Source: Kitasatospora aureofaciens (GTDB lineage: Bacteria > Actinomycetota > Actinomycetes > Streptomycetales > Streptomycetaceae). Taken from it: a stretch of 64,000 bases of DNA. The DNA lies in NCBI GenBank assembly GCA_000720845.1, contig JODU01000012.1:124001-188000 (forward strand), in the 5' to 3' direction. Shown piece by piece: positions 44,754 through 53,533 of the stretch. The notes beneath the pieces are model-generated. The model saw only the letters and a list, made by a program, of their open reading frames with translations. It searched no databases and had not been told where the DNA came from. Each line of letters starts with the position of its first letter. Within the stretch, counting starts at the first letter, position 1. The position numbers were made by a program, and so were the translations under genes.

Positions 44754-45914
44754 TCACCGCCGGCCTCCGCCGGGTCTCTGTGAAGCCGCCAACGCTTCGA
44801 TGGCGTGGGCCAGTTCGTCCTGCCGGTCGGCGTCGTCGTCGACGGACACGACGGCGTCGTACAGCGTCCACAACTCCTCGGGACGGCGGCGGGCGAGCGC
44901 GGTGAGGATTCCGGTCGCGTCCGTGCGGGCCTTGGTGTGACGGGGCAGTACCGCGGTGACCGCCGGGTCCAACGCGGCCACCACGGTCTGCCGTTCGGCG
45001 GGGTCGCCCATCAGGGGGTAGGCGAGGAGTGCCTCGACCGCCCGGGCCAGCGGCGAGGCCGGGCGGGTCGCCGGCGCGCGGGGTGCCGGGTCCAGCGACT
45101 CGGTGCGCTCGGGGCTCCGCAGCCGGATCTCGGGGTGCTGCAGAGTACGGCCCGACTCCCTGAGGGCCCCGATGCGCGCGCGTACGGCCGGAAACAGTTC
45201 CTCCGCATCGGGCGGCGCGGGCAGCGTGTCGCTGCGCTCGGCCAGCAGGGCGAGCAACACGTCGGAGAAGAGACCGGTGGCGCGCCGCGGGTCGTTGGCC
45301 GCCACCCGGCCCCGGCCCGCGGCCCGCAGCACCGTCTGCCGGTGGCCGAGGGTGCGGCGGCCCACGGGCAGGGCGTCCGGCGGGAGTCGCTCGCGGAAGG
45401 CCAGGTCCTCCTCGAAGGTCTCGCAGGCGTCCACGATCCACAGCTGCTCGGCGAATCCCGGCACGGCGTCCCCGCTGTACCGGGTCAGCGCGGAGTCGAG
45501 GTCGATGCCCAGCTTGTCCGCGGTGGTGGCGTCGGCGCAGAAGAGCCGCAGCCGGTCGGCGAGGTCCAGTACACCGTGGCCGCCCCACCACACCCACAGG
45601 ACGTCGCCGGAGGCCTGCGGCAGGTGCCGCACCAGGGTGCGGCGCAGGGTCGCGTGGTCCGCGGGGGCGTAGGGCACTTCCGGGGCGTAGGGAGGCAGCG
45701 GGGACAGGTGGACGTGCAGGTTGTCCTCCGGCACCCCGGCCGTCCGCAGCATGTGCCTCAAGCGCACGGCGTCCCGGGCGGGCCCGGGCAGGTCCCAGGA
45801 CGGCCCGGCGTCGTAGGCCTCGATGCCGACGATCAGCGCGTGCACCCGCGAGGGGTCGACACGCGGCGCCGACCGCGTGGGCGCCGCCCCGGTGGCGGGC
45901 TCGGAGCCGGTCAC
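44754..45914 (-). CDS. Caspase-family protease with effector-associated domain
   Basis: 386 residues from GTG at 45914, overlapping the hydrolase stop by four bases (GTGA). The peptidase C14 fold reads VHALIVGIEAYDAG at 24-36, VLWVWWGGHGVLD with His113, and LWIVDACETFEE with Cys164, so the catalytic dyad is complete. After a linker, residues about 300-380 (VEALLAYPLMGDPAERQTVVAALD and ELWTLYDAVVSV) match the effector-associated domain EAD2 pattern, with a DPxxR core also found in the VMAP protein at 54.7-56.2 kb. Such EADs act as death-like adaptors. I infer activation through EAD contact, then proteolysis. Confidence 0.85.
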   Translation of the reverse strand: MTGSEPATGAAPTRSAPRVDPSRVHALIVGIEAYDAGPSWDLPGPARDAVRLRHMLRTAGVPEDNLHVHLSPLPPYAPEVPYAPADHATLRRTLVRHLPQASGDVLWVWWGGHGVLDLADRLRLFCADATTADKLGIDLDSALTRYSGDAVPGFAEQLWIVDACETFEEDLAFRERLPPDALPVGRRTLGHRQTVLRAAGRGRVAANDPRRATGLFSDVLLALLAERSDTLPAPPDAEELFPAVRARIGALRESGRTLQHPEIRLRSPERTESLDPAPRAPATRPASPLARAVEALLAYPLMGDPAERQTVVAALDPAVTAVLPRHTKARTDATGILTALARRRPEELWTLYDAVVSVDDDADRQDELAHAIEALAASQRPGGGRR

Positions 45915-47110
45915 GGCAGGCGCTCCACGATGTGGCGGAAGACTGCGGGGTTCGTCCAGTAGGCGCTGTGCGCGGCCGGGAAGGGCTGGCGGCTGTCGAC
46001 CGGGGTGTCGGTCACGCGCCCCGGGAAGAGGCCCTCCCCGAGGTAGGAGAGCAGGTCCCGCCGATCGTAGAGATTCAGCCAGTCCGGGACGTGGGGCGGG
46101 AGCGGAGCAGGATGTTCCAGGGTGGGCAGGGACCCCGACTCGTAAAGGAACGGCGCCTGGGAACCGACCGTCACCAGGAGCCGCACCTGGGGCAGCGGGG
46201 CCGAGATCAGGGTGTCCAGGGCGATGATGCCGCCGAGGCTGTGCCCGACGAGCACGACGGGGGGCCGCAGGCCCGCGACGAGTGTGCGCAGGTCGGCACG
46301 GACCGCCTCGCCGCGGCTGAGGTAGCGCAGGATGTCGGCGGCCGCGGGGTGGGCGGCTTCCGTGAGGGCGCGTCGACGGCGCACGGCGGCACGCGATGCC
46401 GCGGAGCCCGCGACACGCAGCACCAGGGAGCGCACTCCGCGCTCGGTGCCGGCGGCCGGCGCCCCGAGCGCCGCGGCGAGCCGGGCGACGACCGCGTCGC
46501 GGACGTCGCCGCCCGGCACGAGCGGACTGTCGGAGTCCAGGGCCTCGGCGATGACCCGCGCGGTGAGGGTGCGCGCCGCGACGACCGCCAGATCGCCGGG
46601 GTCGAGCGCGTCGGCGGCCGGGCCGAGGAGGGGGTGGGCGGCCAGGTCCCCGGCGGCACGGGAGAGGCCGTCGCCCAACTCGGCCGCAGGGACGTCGCCT
46701 TGGGCGGCCAGTGCGAGCAGCCGCCCGCGCAGTCCTTGCTCCGGCGGCACGGTCCCGGGCGGCCGCTCGGCACCGGTGCCGCCGCCCGCCGCGGCGAGCG
46801 CGAGTTCGGCGTAGGGGTCGGCGTAGCGGGCGGCCCACTCGTCCGTGGTGTCCTCCCCCGCGGCCGCGGCGCGCGCCACGGCGGCCGGCCCGCCCTCGAA
46901 CGCGACCGGCCCCCGGGCCGTGCCCCCCGGCTCCGGCGGGAGGCTGGCCCCGTCGGCGGCGAGGACGGCGCCGTGCGGGCCGCCCCAGTAGTACGGGACG
47001 ATGCGCAACCCGTCGCGCAGCGAGGTCAGCCCTGCTCCCACGCGCCCCGCGAGCTTCGAGAAGCCCGGTTCGCGCACCCCCGTGCCGTGAATGAAGACGA
47101 CCGCCGTCAT
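45911..47110 (-). CDS. Alpha/beta hydrolase (lipase-like) at head of the effector operon
   Basis: 399 residues from ATG at 47110. VVFIHGTGVREPGF opens the fold with an HG oxyanion loop, VVLVGHSLGGIIALDTL gives nucleophile Ser291, and the late HSAYWTNPAVF supplies a likely catalytic His. A long Ala-rich helical insert (about 55-275) separates the first strand from the nucleophile. It precedes the caspase gene with overlap, so the two are one unit. Hydrolases of this kind occur as effectors in prokaryotic conflict systems; lipid or ester substrate unknown. Confidence 0.8.
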   Translation of the reverse strand: MTAVVFIHGTGVREPGFSKLAGRVGAGLTSLRDGLRIVPYYWGGPHGAVLAADGASLPPEPGGTARGPVAFEGGPAAVARAAAAGEDTTDEWAARYADPYAELALAAAGGGTGAERPPGTVPPEQGLRGRLLALAAQGDVPAAELGDGLSRAAGDLAAHPLLGPAADALDPGDLAVVAARTLTARVIAEALDSDSPLVPGGDVRDAVVARLAAALGAPAAGTERGVRSLVLRVAGSAASRAAVRRRRALTEAAHPAAADILRYLSRGEAVRADLRTLVAGLRPPVVLVGHSLGGIIALDTLISAPLPQVRLLVTVGSQAPFLYESGSLPTLEHPAPLPPHVPDWLNLYDRRDLLSYLGEGLFPGRVTDTPVDSRQPFPAAHSAYWTNPAVFRHIVERLP

Positions 47111-47262
47111 GTGCCCCCCGTGACACCAGTGCTCTGCCGTTTACGACTCCATGGTGACGCCAAGCTACCCATACCCTCCAGTACTCGGGCCGACGCGATG
47201 TCGAAGGCCCGTACCGCTGCCGGGCCACCGGCACCGGCAACCGCACTCCCGGGGGACACGCC

Positions 47263-48621
47263 GTGAGCCCTGAATCGACCATCACGCACTTCCTGCTCGC
47301 CTCGGCACTGGTCCTCGCGGTCGGCCATGGAGCCGGATGGGCCGCCCGACGACTGAAGCAGCCCTACATCGTCGGCCAGTTGGTGGCGGGCATAGTCCTC
47401 GGCCCCTCGCTGCTCGGCAGCGCGGCACCGGACGCCTACTCGGCGCTGTTCCCCGCCCAACTGGCGACGGCGCTGACCGGGCTGGCCCAGTTCTCCCTGG
47501 TGGTGTTCCTGTTCGCGGTGGGTTACGAACTGGACCTGAAGGTGCTGGGCGAGCGCGCGCGTACGGTGCTGACCGTGGCGGTGGCCGCCTTCCTGGTGCC
47601 GATGGCCGTGGGCAGCGGCGCCGCGCTGCTGTTCCGCGAACAGTTGCACGCTCTGGGCGTGTCCCGGCTCAGCCCGGCCGTGGTCGTGTTCGCGGGTATC
47701 GCGCTGTCGATAACTGCCGTGCCGGTGCTCACGGCCATGGTGCGGGAGAACGGCCTGGCCAGTACGGTCCCGGGCATGGTGGCGGTCTCCGCGGCCGGTC
47801 TGATGGACGTGGTCGGCTGGACGGTCCTGGCCGGCACCCTGCTGGACGGCGCCGGTGAGCAGTCGCTCGGCCCGGGATGGCGGGCGGCGGCCGCGGTCGT
47901 CTTCATCGGCCTGATGCTCGTGGTCGCCCGGCCTCTGCTGCGCGGGCTGCTGTGGCGTACCCGGTTGGAGCCGCTGCTGCGGCTCTCGCTGCTCATCGCC
48001 TTCGCCTTCGGGTCTGCCTGTGTGACGCAGTACCTGGGGCTGCACGCCATCTGCGGTGCGCTGCTCGCCGGCGTGGTCTGCCCGCGCGAGGCGAACGGCA
48101 CCCTCGACCCCGACCTGCTGCGTCCGCTGCACGACATCAGCTCACTGCTGCTGCCCTTCTTCTTCGTCTTCTCGGGCCAGGCCGTCGTCCTGAACAGCCT
48201 GACGGCCTCGGGGTGGGTCGCGGTGCTGGTGACGACGGCGCTGGCGGTCACCACGAAGATCGGCAGCGGTACGGCGGCGGCGCGGCTGGGCGGACTGGGC
48301 CGCGACGACGCCCGGACGGTGGGGGTCCTGCTGAACACCCGCGGGCTCACCGAGCTGATCGCCCTCAACGCGGGCTACCAGGCCGGTCTGCTGAGCAAGC
48401 CCCTGTACACGGTCCTGGTGCTCATGGCGCTGGCCACGACGCTCCTCACCCAGCCGTTGCTGCTGCTGGTCGACCGGCTGTCCGCGTCCCGGCCCGACAC
48501 GGACACCGACGACCGTCCGGGCGTGCTCGTCGGCTCCCGACCGGCCGACGCCGACGGGCCACCGGCCCGGGATCGGCCCCTGGAGGACCCACCGGCCGGC
48601 GCGACACCGGACGCGGGCTGA
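47263..48621 (+). CDS. CPA2-type cation/proton antiporter
   Basis: 452 residues from GTG at 47263 with GGGGGA six bases upstream. KQPYIVGQLVAGIVLGPSLLG is the family opening, and twelve to thirteen membrane segments run to residue 405. GIALSITAVPVLTAMVREN carries the helix-crossing centre, and LNTRGLTELIALN is the conserved late motif. A Pro/Asp-rich 45-residue tail is cytoplasmic and has no TrkA-N domain. It exchanges K+ or Na+ for protons. It faces the effector operon head to head and the STAND gene tail to tail. Confidence 0.9.
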   Translation: MSPESTITHFLLASALVLAVGHGAGWAARRLKQPYIVGQLVAGIVLGPSLLGSAAPDAYSALFPAQLATALTGLAQFSLVVFLFAVGYELDLKVLGERARTVLTVAVAAFLVPMAVGSGAALLFREQLHALGVSRLSPAVVVFAGIALSITAVPVLTAMVRENGLASTVPGMVAVSAAGLMDVVGWTVLAGTLLDGAGEQSLGPGWRAAAAVVFIGLMLVVARPLLRGLLWRTRLEPLLRLSLLIAFAFGSACVTQYLGLHAICGALLAGVVCPREANGTLDPDLLRPLHDISSLLLPFFFVFSGQAVVLNSLTASGWVAVLVTTALAVTTKIGSGTAAARLGGLGRDDARTVGVLLNTRGLTELIALNAGYQAGLLSKPLYTVLVLMALATTLLTQPLLLLVDRLSASRPDTDTDDRPGVLVGSRPADADGPPARDRPLEDPPAGATPDAG

Positions 48622-48654
48622 CTCCGGCGGGTCCGACACCGCCTGGCGTGGCCC

Positions 48655-48731
48655 GGCGGCCTGAACCAGGCGGCCTGAACCAGGCGGGCGTGACCCGGCG
48701 GGCCGTGGGAGGCGTTTCCTCCCGCGGCCCG
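48655..48731. terminator. Tandem repeat and bidirectional terminator
   Basis: Two identical 14-bp units GGCGGCCTGAACCA (48655-48668, 48669-48682) precede a 14-bp hairpin with one G-T pair (48699-48712 with 48718-48731, loop CGTTT). It lies between the antiporter stop and the STAND gene stop, which converge. Confidence 0.75.
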
Positions 48732-48754
48732 TCCGACTGCGCCACGACCCGCAC

Positions 48755-48817
48755 GATCTGCACCGCCTGCGCGACCTGCACCGCCTGCGCGATCCGCGCG
48801 ATCCGCGTGATCTCCGC
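48755..48817. repeat. Seven-unit 9-bp tandem repeat
   Basis: Seven in-phase nine-base units: GATCTGCAC, CGCCTGCGC, GACCTGCAC, CGCCTGCGC, GATCCGCGC, GATCCGCGT, GATCTCCGC. It is in the non-coding stretch just beyond the STAND gene stop. A minus-strand frame across it (48853 down) gives an IxRIAxAVQ-type peptide, but that frame runs into the terminator and the antiporter tail. Confidence 0.7.
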
Positions 48818-48862
48818 GAACGGCACCCGGTGCCAGGCACGGCGCACCGGCACGGCAATGCC

Positions 48863-51800
48863 CTAGATCGGCATCGGGGCCAGGTCGCACTCGATGCGGC
48901 GGCGCCGGCTCGCCGCGAGGAGCCAGGGGTTGTCGGCGCGGACGACGCGGCCGAAGCCCTCCACCGCCTTGCGCTGCAACTCGTCCGCCTCGGCGCCGCG
49001 GCTCAGCCCGCGCAGGTCCAGGGCGAGGTTCGCCATCACCGACAGCGTGAGCGGGTGCTCCTCCCCCGCCTGCTCGGCCAGCAGCGGGAGATTGGCCTCG
49101 TCGATCCGGTGCGCCAGGTCGAAGTCGAGCCGTGCGTACGCCGTGTTGGCCTGCCCGATGGCCACGGTGAGGGTGAGGACGTGCTCGGGCCCCACCGTCT
49201 CCCGCAGCCGCTCCGCCACGTCGTCCTCCATCTCCTGCGCGGCGTCGAGGCTGCCCAGCGCCCGCAGCGTCGCGGCCGCGTTCGCCCGGGTCAGGAGGGT
49301 GTGGGCGTGGTCCGCGCCGAGGCGCCGGGTGAGGCCCCGCACGGTCTCCTCGGCCAGCGCGCGCGACGCCTCCAGATCCCCGGCCACCCGCTGGTCGACG
49401 AACAGGTTGGTCGCGGTCGACAGGGAGTCGAAGTGCTCGGGGCCGTAGCGGGCCCGGAAGTGCCGCAGGGACTCCTCGGAGAGTTTGGCGGACTCGGTGA
49501 GGGCACCGTCGCGACGTCGGCACACCGCCAGGTTGCGGGCGATGCGCAGGGTCAGCGGGTGTTCGTCGCCGAGGGTGCCCCGGGCGCGCCGGTAGACGTC
49601 CTCCTGGAAGTCCCGGGAGCCGGGGTAGTCGCCGCTCTCCCGCATGTCGATGGAGAGGCCGTTGAGGGCGTTGAGGGCGAAGAAGCTGGCCGGGCCGAAG
49701 ACCAGTTCGCGCTGGCGGGCGTTCTCCTGGTCGATGGGCAGCGCCTCCCTGAAGCGGCCGCACAGTCGCAGCGCGACGCAGTAGGCGTGGGTGGCGCGCA
49801 GGGCGGTCGGGTCCTCCGGGCCGAACAGGGAGCGGGCCAGCTCTCTGGCCTCCTGGGTGAGGGTCCGGGCCTCTTCGAAGCGGCCCTGGTAGCCACGGGC
49901 GTCGGCCAGCTCGCACAGGGAGTCGATCAGGCTCTCCGGATCGTCGTCGATCCGGCGGGTCGCCTCCAGGGCCCGCTCGGTGAGCGGCAGGGACTCGGAG
50001 ACCTGTCCGTTCTGGCGCAGCAGGAAGGCGAGGCACTTGGCCATGCGGATGGCCTGGTCGTCCTCCTCGCCGGACGCCGCCAGCCAGGCGTTCCAGGCCT
50101 GGCGTGCGAAGGAGGCCGCGCCTTCGTGGTCCCCCCAGTAGTAGAGGAACCACGCGGTGTCGGCGACCAGTTCACGCACATAGGTGTCGGTGCTGGTCAC
50201 CGCCTGCGAGGCATGGACGTGGGGCAGCAGCGCCTGGTAGGCGCGCCATTCCAGCGAGGAGCCGGGAGGGCCGGGCTTGGCCGCCGAGAGCAACTGGTGG
50301 GCGGCGTCGCGCATGCGTTCGCGTTCGTCGGCGCTGAGCTTGGCCAGGAGCACCGTCTGGAGCAGGCGGTGCATCTGCAGGGTGTCGGACCGCGGGTCCA
50401 CCCGCACCAGGGAGAACTGGCTGAGGTCGCGTACGGCGCGGTTCAGTTTGATCGACTCGCGCAGCAGCGGGTCGACGTCGGGGGTCACGCTGACGCCCCG
50501 GCTGCCGCGCAGCATGGACCGCGGGATCGGCTCCGGTGCCATGCTGGCGCAGATGTCGAGCAGTTGCCGGGCGCCCGGGTTGTTCTGCCGGATGCGTTCC
50601 AGCGAGATGTCCCAGGCGGCGGCGACCGAGACCGGGTAGTCGGGGGTGGGGTCGAGTTCGAGGATCTCGGGACTGCGCTGGGCGAGGAGGTCGAGGTACT
50701 CGTCCACGAGCATGCCCGTGACCGCCCGCCAGGCGCCCGCCTGTTCGACGGCCAGGGGCAGGTCGCCGAGGGCGTCGGCGAGCCGGTCGGCGTCCTCGGT
50801 GGACAGGTCGGGCGAGCGCTTCTGGAGCAGTTCGACGGACTCGGACCGCTCGAAGACGTTCACCGGCAGCGGGGTGGCCACCCGCTCCCACGCGCGGTTG
50901 CGGGAGGTGACGACGACCTTCCCGGGGCCGTTGGTGGGGAAGTACTGCCGTACGGCGTCGACGTCCTCCGCGTTGTCGAAGACGAGGAGCCAGTTGTCCC
51001 ACGGCGCACCGGCGCGCAGCGCCTCCAGTACGGCCGGGACCGCCGTGTTGGCGGTGAGGCTGCCCCCGGCGTCCTGGCCGGCCGGGGCGATGCCCAGGCG
51101 GGCGGCGAGGCTCGCGAGGGTGGCCAGGATGAGGCTCTCCCGCTCGGCGGGGATCCAGCAGATCACCTTGTAGTCGTGCTGGTGGGTGTAGATGTACTCC
51201 AGCGCGAGCTGGGACTTGCCGACGCCGCCCAGACCGTGCAGTGCGTGCGGCAGCACCGCGGCCGTGTCCTGGGAACTCAGTTGCTCCTCCACGGCCCTCA
51301 GCAGTCCCTGCCGGCCGACGAACGAGGTGTTCCGCAGGGGAACGTTCACCAGTAGGGCGGGCGTCGCGGTCGTGGTGCTCTGCATGAGCTGCTCAGCCTC
51401 CGGGGCTTCGGATGGGGTCGCGTCGGTTACCAGGGGCGGCACGTGATCTCCAGGTTCGTCGGGGTGGTCTGACGCTGGATCACTGCCTTCTCGGCCGCCG
51501 GATGATCCCCCGCCGCCCGCAGGGTTCACCTCAGTGGGTGTACCCGCGGGCAAACCGGCGCCCACCCGTTCGGCCGCACCGGACGGCGGGCGCCCGGAGA
51601 GTCGGGGTTCGATGCGCCTTGCCCGTTCGGAGTAGGGCCCCGAGAGGGCGCGCATCACGGCCAGTTCGCTGCGTGCCCAGCCGACTTCGGCCGGGTCGGG
51701 CAGCGCTGCTCCGGCCGGGTCCTGCAGAGCGGCGCGCAGGGCGACACCGCGTCGTCCGGCGGCGGGCAGCTCGCCCACCATGCTGACGGTGCGGGCCAAT

Positions 51801-53533
51801 TGACTGCGGGTCGTGGTGGCGAGCAGTGCCTCGCGGACCCCCTCGGCGAACTCGGGGCGCCCCTCTCCGCCGCTGTCCCAGTCGATCAGCCCGCCCATGA
51901 GGATCTCGGCGAGGTGGTCGGGACCGGTCTCCGGCATGGTCCGCCGCCGCATCTGCTCCACGAGATCGAACTCGAAAGGGATGGCGGCCAGTTGGGTGGC
52001 GAGTCGGCGCGCGGCGGGGGTGGCGAGGGTGAAGAAGCGGCGTACGGCGGCCGTGGCGGCGCGCGAGAGGCGCGGGGCGCGCAGACCGGGCGCGGGCGCG
52101 CCCTTGGCGAGGGCGCCCGCGAGGACGACGGGCAGGGACCGGCGCACGCCCCGCTCGCCGGTGACGAGGTCGGCCCAGGTGCCGAGGGAGCCGGGTTTGA
52201 GGGAGAGCACAGGTACCGGTACCGAGCCGTCACCGGCCTCGGGCAGCGGGCGCAGCGGGTCGGGGCCGCCGGGCGGCGCCCAGTGCCCGAGACCCGCGTT
52301 GGCGGCGCCGAAGCCGTCGGCCTCCAGGACCGCCTGGTACGGGTAGAGGGAGGTGCGGTGGCGCAGGTGCGGGGGCAGGAGGTGGACGAGTGCCGTCGGG
52401 CCGGCGTGGCCGAGGCGGCCGAGCAGGTCGTCCGCGGCCGGGGCCGCCCAGCCGTGGGCGAGCCCGTCGGTGACGACGAGGAAGACGCGTCCGCCGCGTC
52501 CGTCGAGGAGTTCGGCGGGGTCGGCGGTGGCGCCGTCGTCGGCGCGGCGCAGGGTGGCGGTGCCGGTGCGGGGTACGTGGACCCGGACGGCGCGGACGCC
52601 GCGGAAGGCGCCGCTGTGTTCGGCGGCCTCGGTGAGGCGGGCGCAGGTGTCCTGCCAGATCCGCATGGTCGGGGCGTCGTCGACGAGCAGCACGAGGTCG
52701 AAGGCGGTCGCCCGGGCGGGCCGCAGAAAGGGCAGCCACAGACCGTCCGACAGGCCCTGCTCGGCGGTGGCCTCCTCGTCGAGTTCGAGGGTGTGGCGGG
52801 AGGGGATGCGACGGGCCAGCTGGTGCAGGGCCCGGGCGAGCAGCGCGGTGGTACGGCCGGGTCCGGGCTGCGGGCGCTCCGCGGCGGGCAGCAGCGGATG
52901 TCCGACGTGCAGGGTGAAGGTGCCCTCCGGGTCGGGTGACAAGCCGTTGCCAACGCCCTGTTCGGCGGATGCCGCCGTCGACGGGCCGACGGTCGCGGAC
53001 GGGTCGGCGGGGTCGGGCGATGGTCCGGGCAGGGTGCGGGAGCCCACGCCGGGGACGGCCGGCCGTGGAGGCGGCGCGGCGTCGGCGGCCCGCCCGGCGT
53101 CCTCCGCCGCGGGCGCGACCGCCGGCCGCGCGTCGTCGGTGTCGGCACCGGACCGGGAGCCGGTCCCGGACTCGGCGTCGGGCTGGGTGTCGGATCCTGG
53201 CCGGATGCCGCTCCCGGTGGTGGCCGGGTGGGCGCGGAGGGCGGGGTCGGTGTCCGTCGCCGGGTGGTCGCCGACGGGGCCGCCGTGGCGGTCCCAGTAC
53301 GCGGCGAGCCACACCGCTTCGGCCACCTCCCGCCAGTGCGCGTCGGCCGGCTCCGCGTCCTGGGCGGGGTGCTGTTCGCCGCCGGCCGGTGCCTCGGTCA
53401 GGGCAGAGGTGTGCGCCGCTCCGTACCCACTCGCGCCTTCGACGGACTCGGGGGACGCCGATGGAGGCGACGTCCCTGATACGGGATCACCGTCGCCCGG
53501 TCCGGATGCGCGCTCCCTGGGAAAGCCGGTCAT
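48863..53533 (-). CDS. Giant vWA-like / NB-ARC / TPR STAND protein (FxsT-like)
   Basis: 1556 residues from ATG at 53533, directly after the MoxR stop (TGAATG). Residues 1-220 are disordered and acidic. A vWA-like domain spans about 275-450: FDLVLLVDDAPTM (283-290) is a degraded MIDAS and FLVVTDG (351-357) its partner strand. Residues 550-720 hold a second helical part and linker. NB-ARC begins VPLRNTSFVGRQGLL; the P-loop HGLGGVGKSQ is at 766-775 and Walker B LLVFDN near 840. The last 500 residues are tetratricopeptide repeats with A-x-x-x-L-x-x-x. It resembles the TPR component of FxSxx-COOH systems and the vWA member of VMAP ternary systems, in one chain. Confidence 0.85.
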   Translation of the reverse strand: MTGFPRERASGPGDGDPVSGTSPPSASPESVEGASGYGAAHTSALTEAPAGGEQHPAQDAEPADAHWREVAEAVWLAAYWDRHGGPVGDHPATDTDPALRAHPATTGSGIRPGSDTQPDAESGTGSRSGADTDDARPAVAPAAEDAGRAADAAPPPRPAVPGVGSRTLPGPSPDPADPSATVGPSTAASAEQGVGNGLSPDPEGTFTLHVGHPLLPAAERPQPGPGRTTALLARALHQLARRIPSRHTLELDEEATAEQGLSDGLWLPFLRPARATAFDLVLLVDDAPTMRIWQDTCARLTEAAEHSGAFRGVRAVRVHVPRTGTATLRRADDGATADPAELLDGRGGRVFLVVTDGLAHGWAAPAADDLLGRLGHAGPTALVHLLPPHLRHRTSLYPYQAVLEADGFGAANAGLGHWAPPGGPDPLRPLPEAGDGSVPVPVLSLKPGSLGTWADLVTGERGVRRSLPVVLAGALAKGAPAPGLRAPRLSRAATAAVRRFFTLATPAARRLATQLAAIPFEFDLVEQMRRRTMPETGPDHLAEILMGGLIDWDSGGEGRPEFAEGVREALLATTTRSQLARTVSMVGELPAAGRRGVALRAALQDPAGAALPDPAEVGWARSELAVMRALSGPYSERARRIEPRLSGRPPSGAAERVGAGLPAGTPTEVNPAGGGGSSGGREGSDPASDHPDEPGDHVPPLVTDATPSEAPEAEQLMQSTTTATPALLVNVPLRNTSFVGRQGLLRAVEEQLSSQDTAAVLPHALHGLGGVGKSQLALEYIYTHQHDYKVICWIPAERESLILATLASLAARLGIAPAGQDAGGSLTANTAVPAVLEALRAGAPWDNWLLVFDNAEDVDAVRQYFPTNGPGKVVVTSRNRAWERVATPLPVNVFERSESVELLQKRSPDLSTEDADRLADALGDLPLAVEQAGAWRAVTGMLVDEYLDLLAQRSPEILELDPTPDYPVSVAAAWDISLERIRQNNPGARQLLDICASMAPEPIPRSMLRGSRGVSVTPDVDPLLRESIKLNRAVRDLSQFSLVRVDPRSDTLQMHRLLQTVLLAKLSADERERMRDAAHQLLSAAKPGPPGSSLEWRAYQALLPHVHASQAVTSTDTYVRELVADTAWFLYYWGDHEGAASFARQAWNAWLAASGEEDDQAIRMAKCLAFLLRQNGQVSESLPLTERALEATRRIDDDPESLIDSLCELADARGYQGRFEEARTLTQEARELARSLFGPEDPTALRATHAYCVALRLCGRFREALPIDQENARQRELVFGPASFFALNALNGLSIDMRESGDYPGSRDFQEDVYRRARGTLGDEHPLTLRIARNLAVCRRRDGALTESAKLSEESLRHFRARYGPEHFDSLSTATNLFVDQRVAGDLEASRALAEETVRGLTRRLGADHAHTLLTRANAAATLRALGSLDAAQEMEDDVAERLRETVGPEHVLTLTVAIGQANTAYARLDFDLAHRIDEANLPLLAEQAGEEHPLTLSVMANLALDLRGLSRGAEADELQRKAVEGFGRVVRADNPWLLAASRRRRIECDLAPMPI

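Noticed and set aside
48446..48853. Minus-strand 135-residue frame with Ala/Ile/Gln repeat
   Set aside because: Crosses the bidirectional terminator and the antiporter C-terminus; no family and no independent ribosome site seen.
48830..51355. 841-residue plus-strand frame opposite the STAND gene
   Set aside because: Antisense to a clear NB-ARC/TPR protein; composition is typical of shadows.
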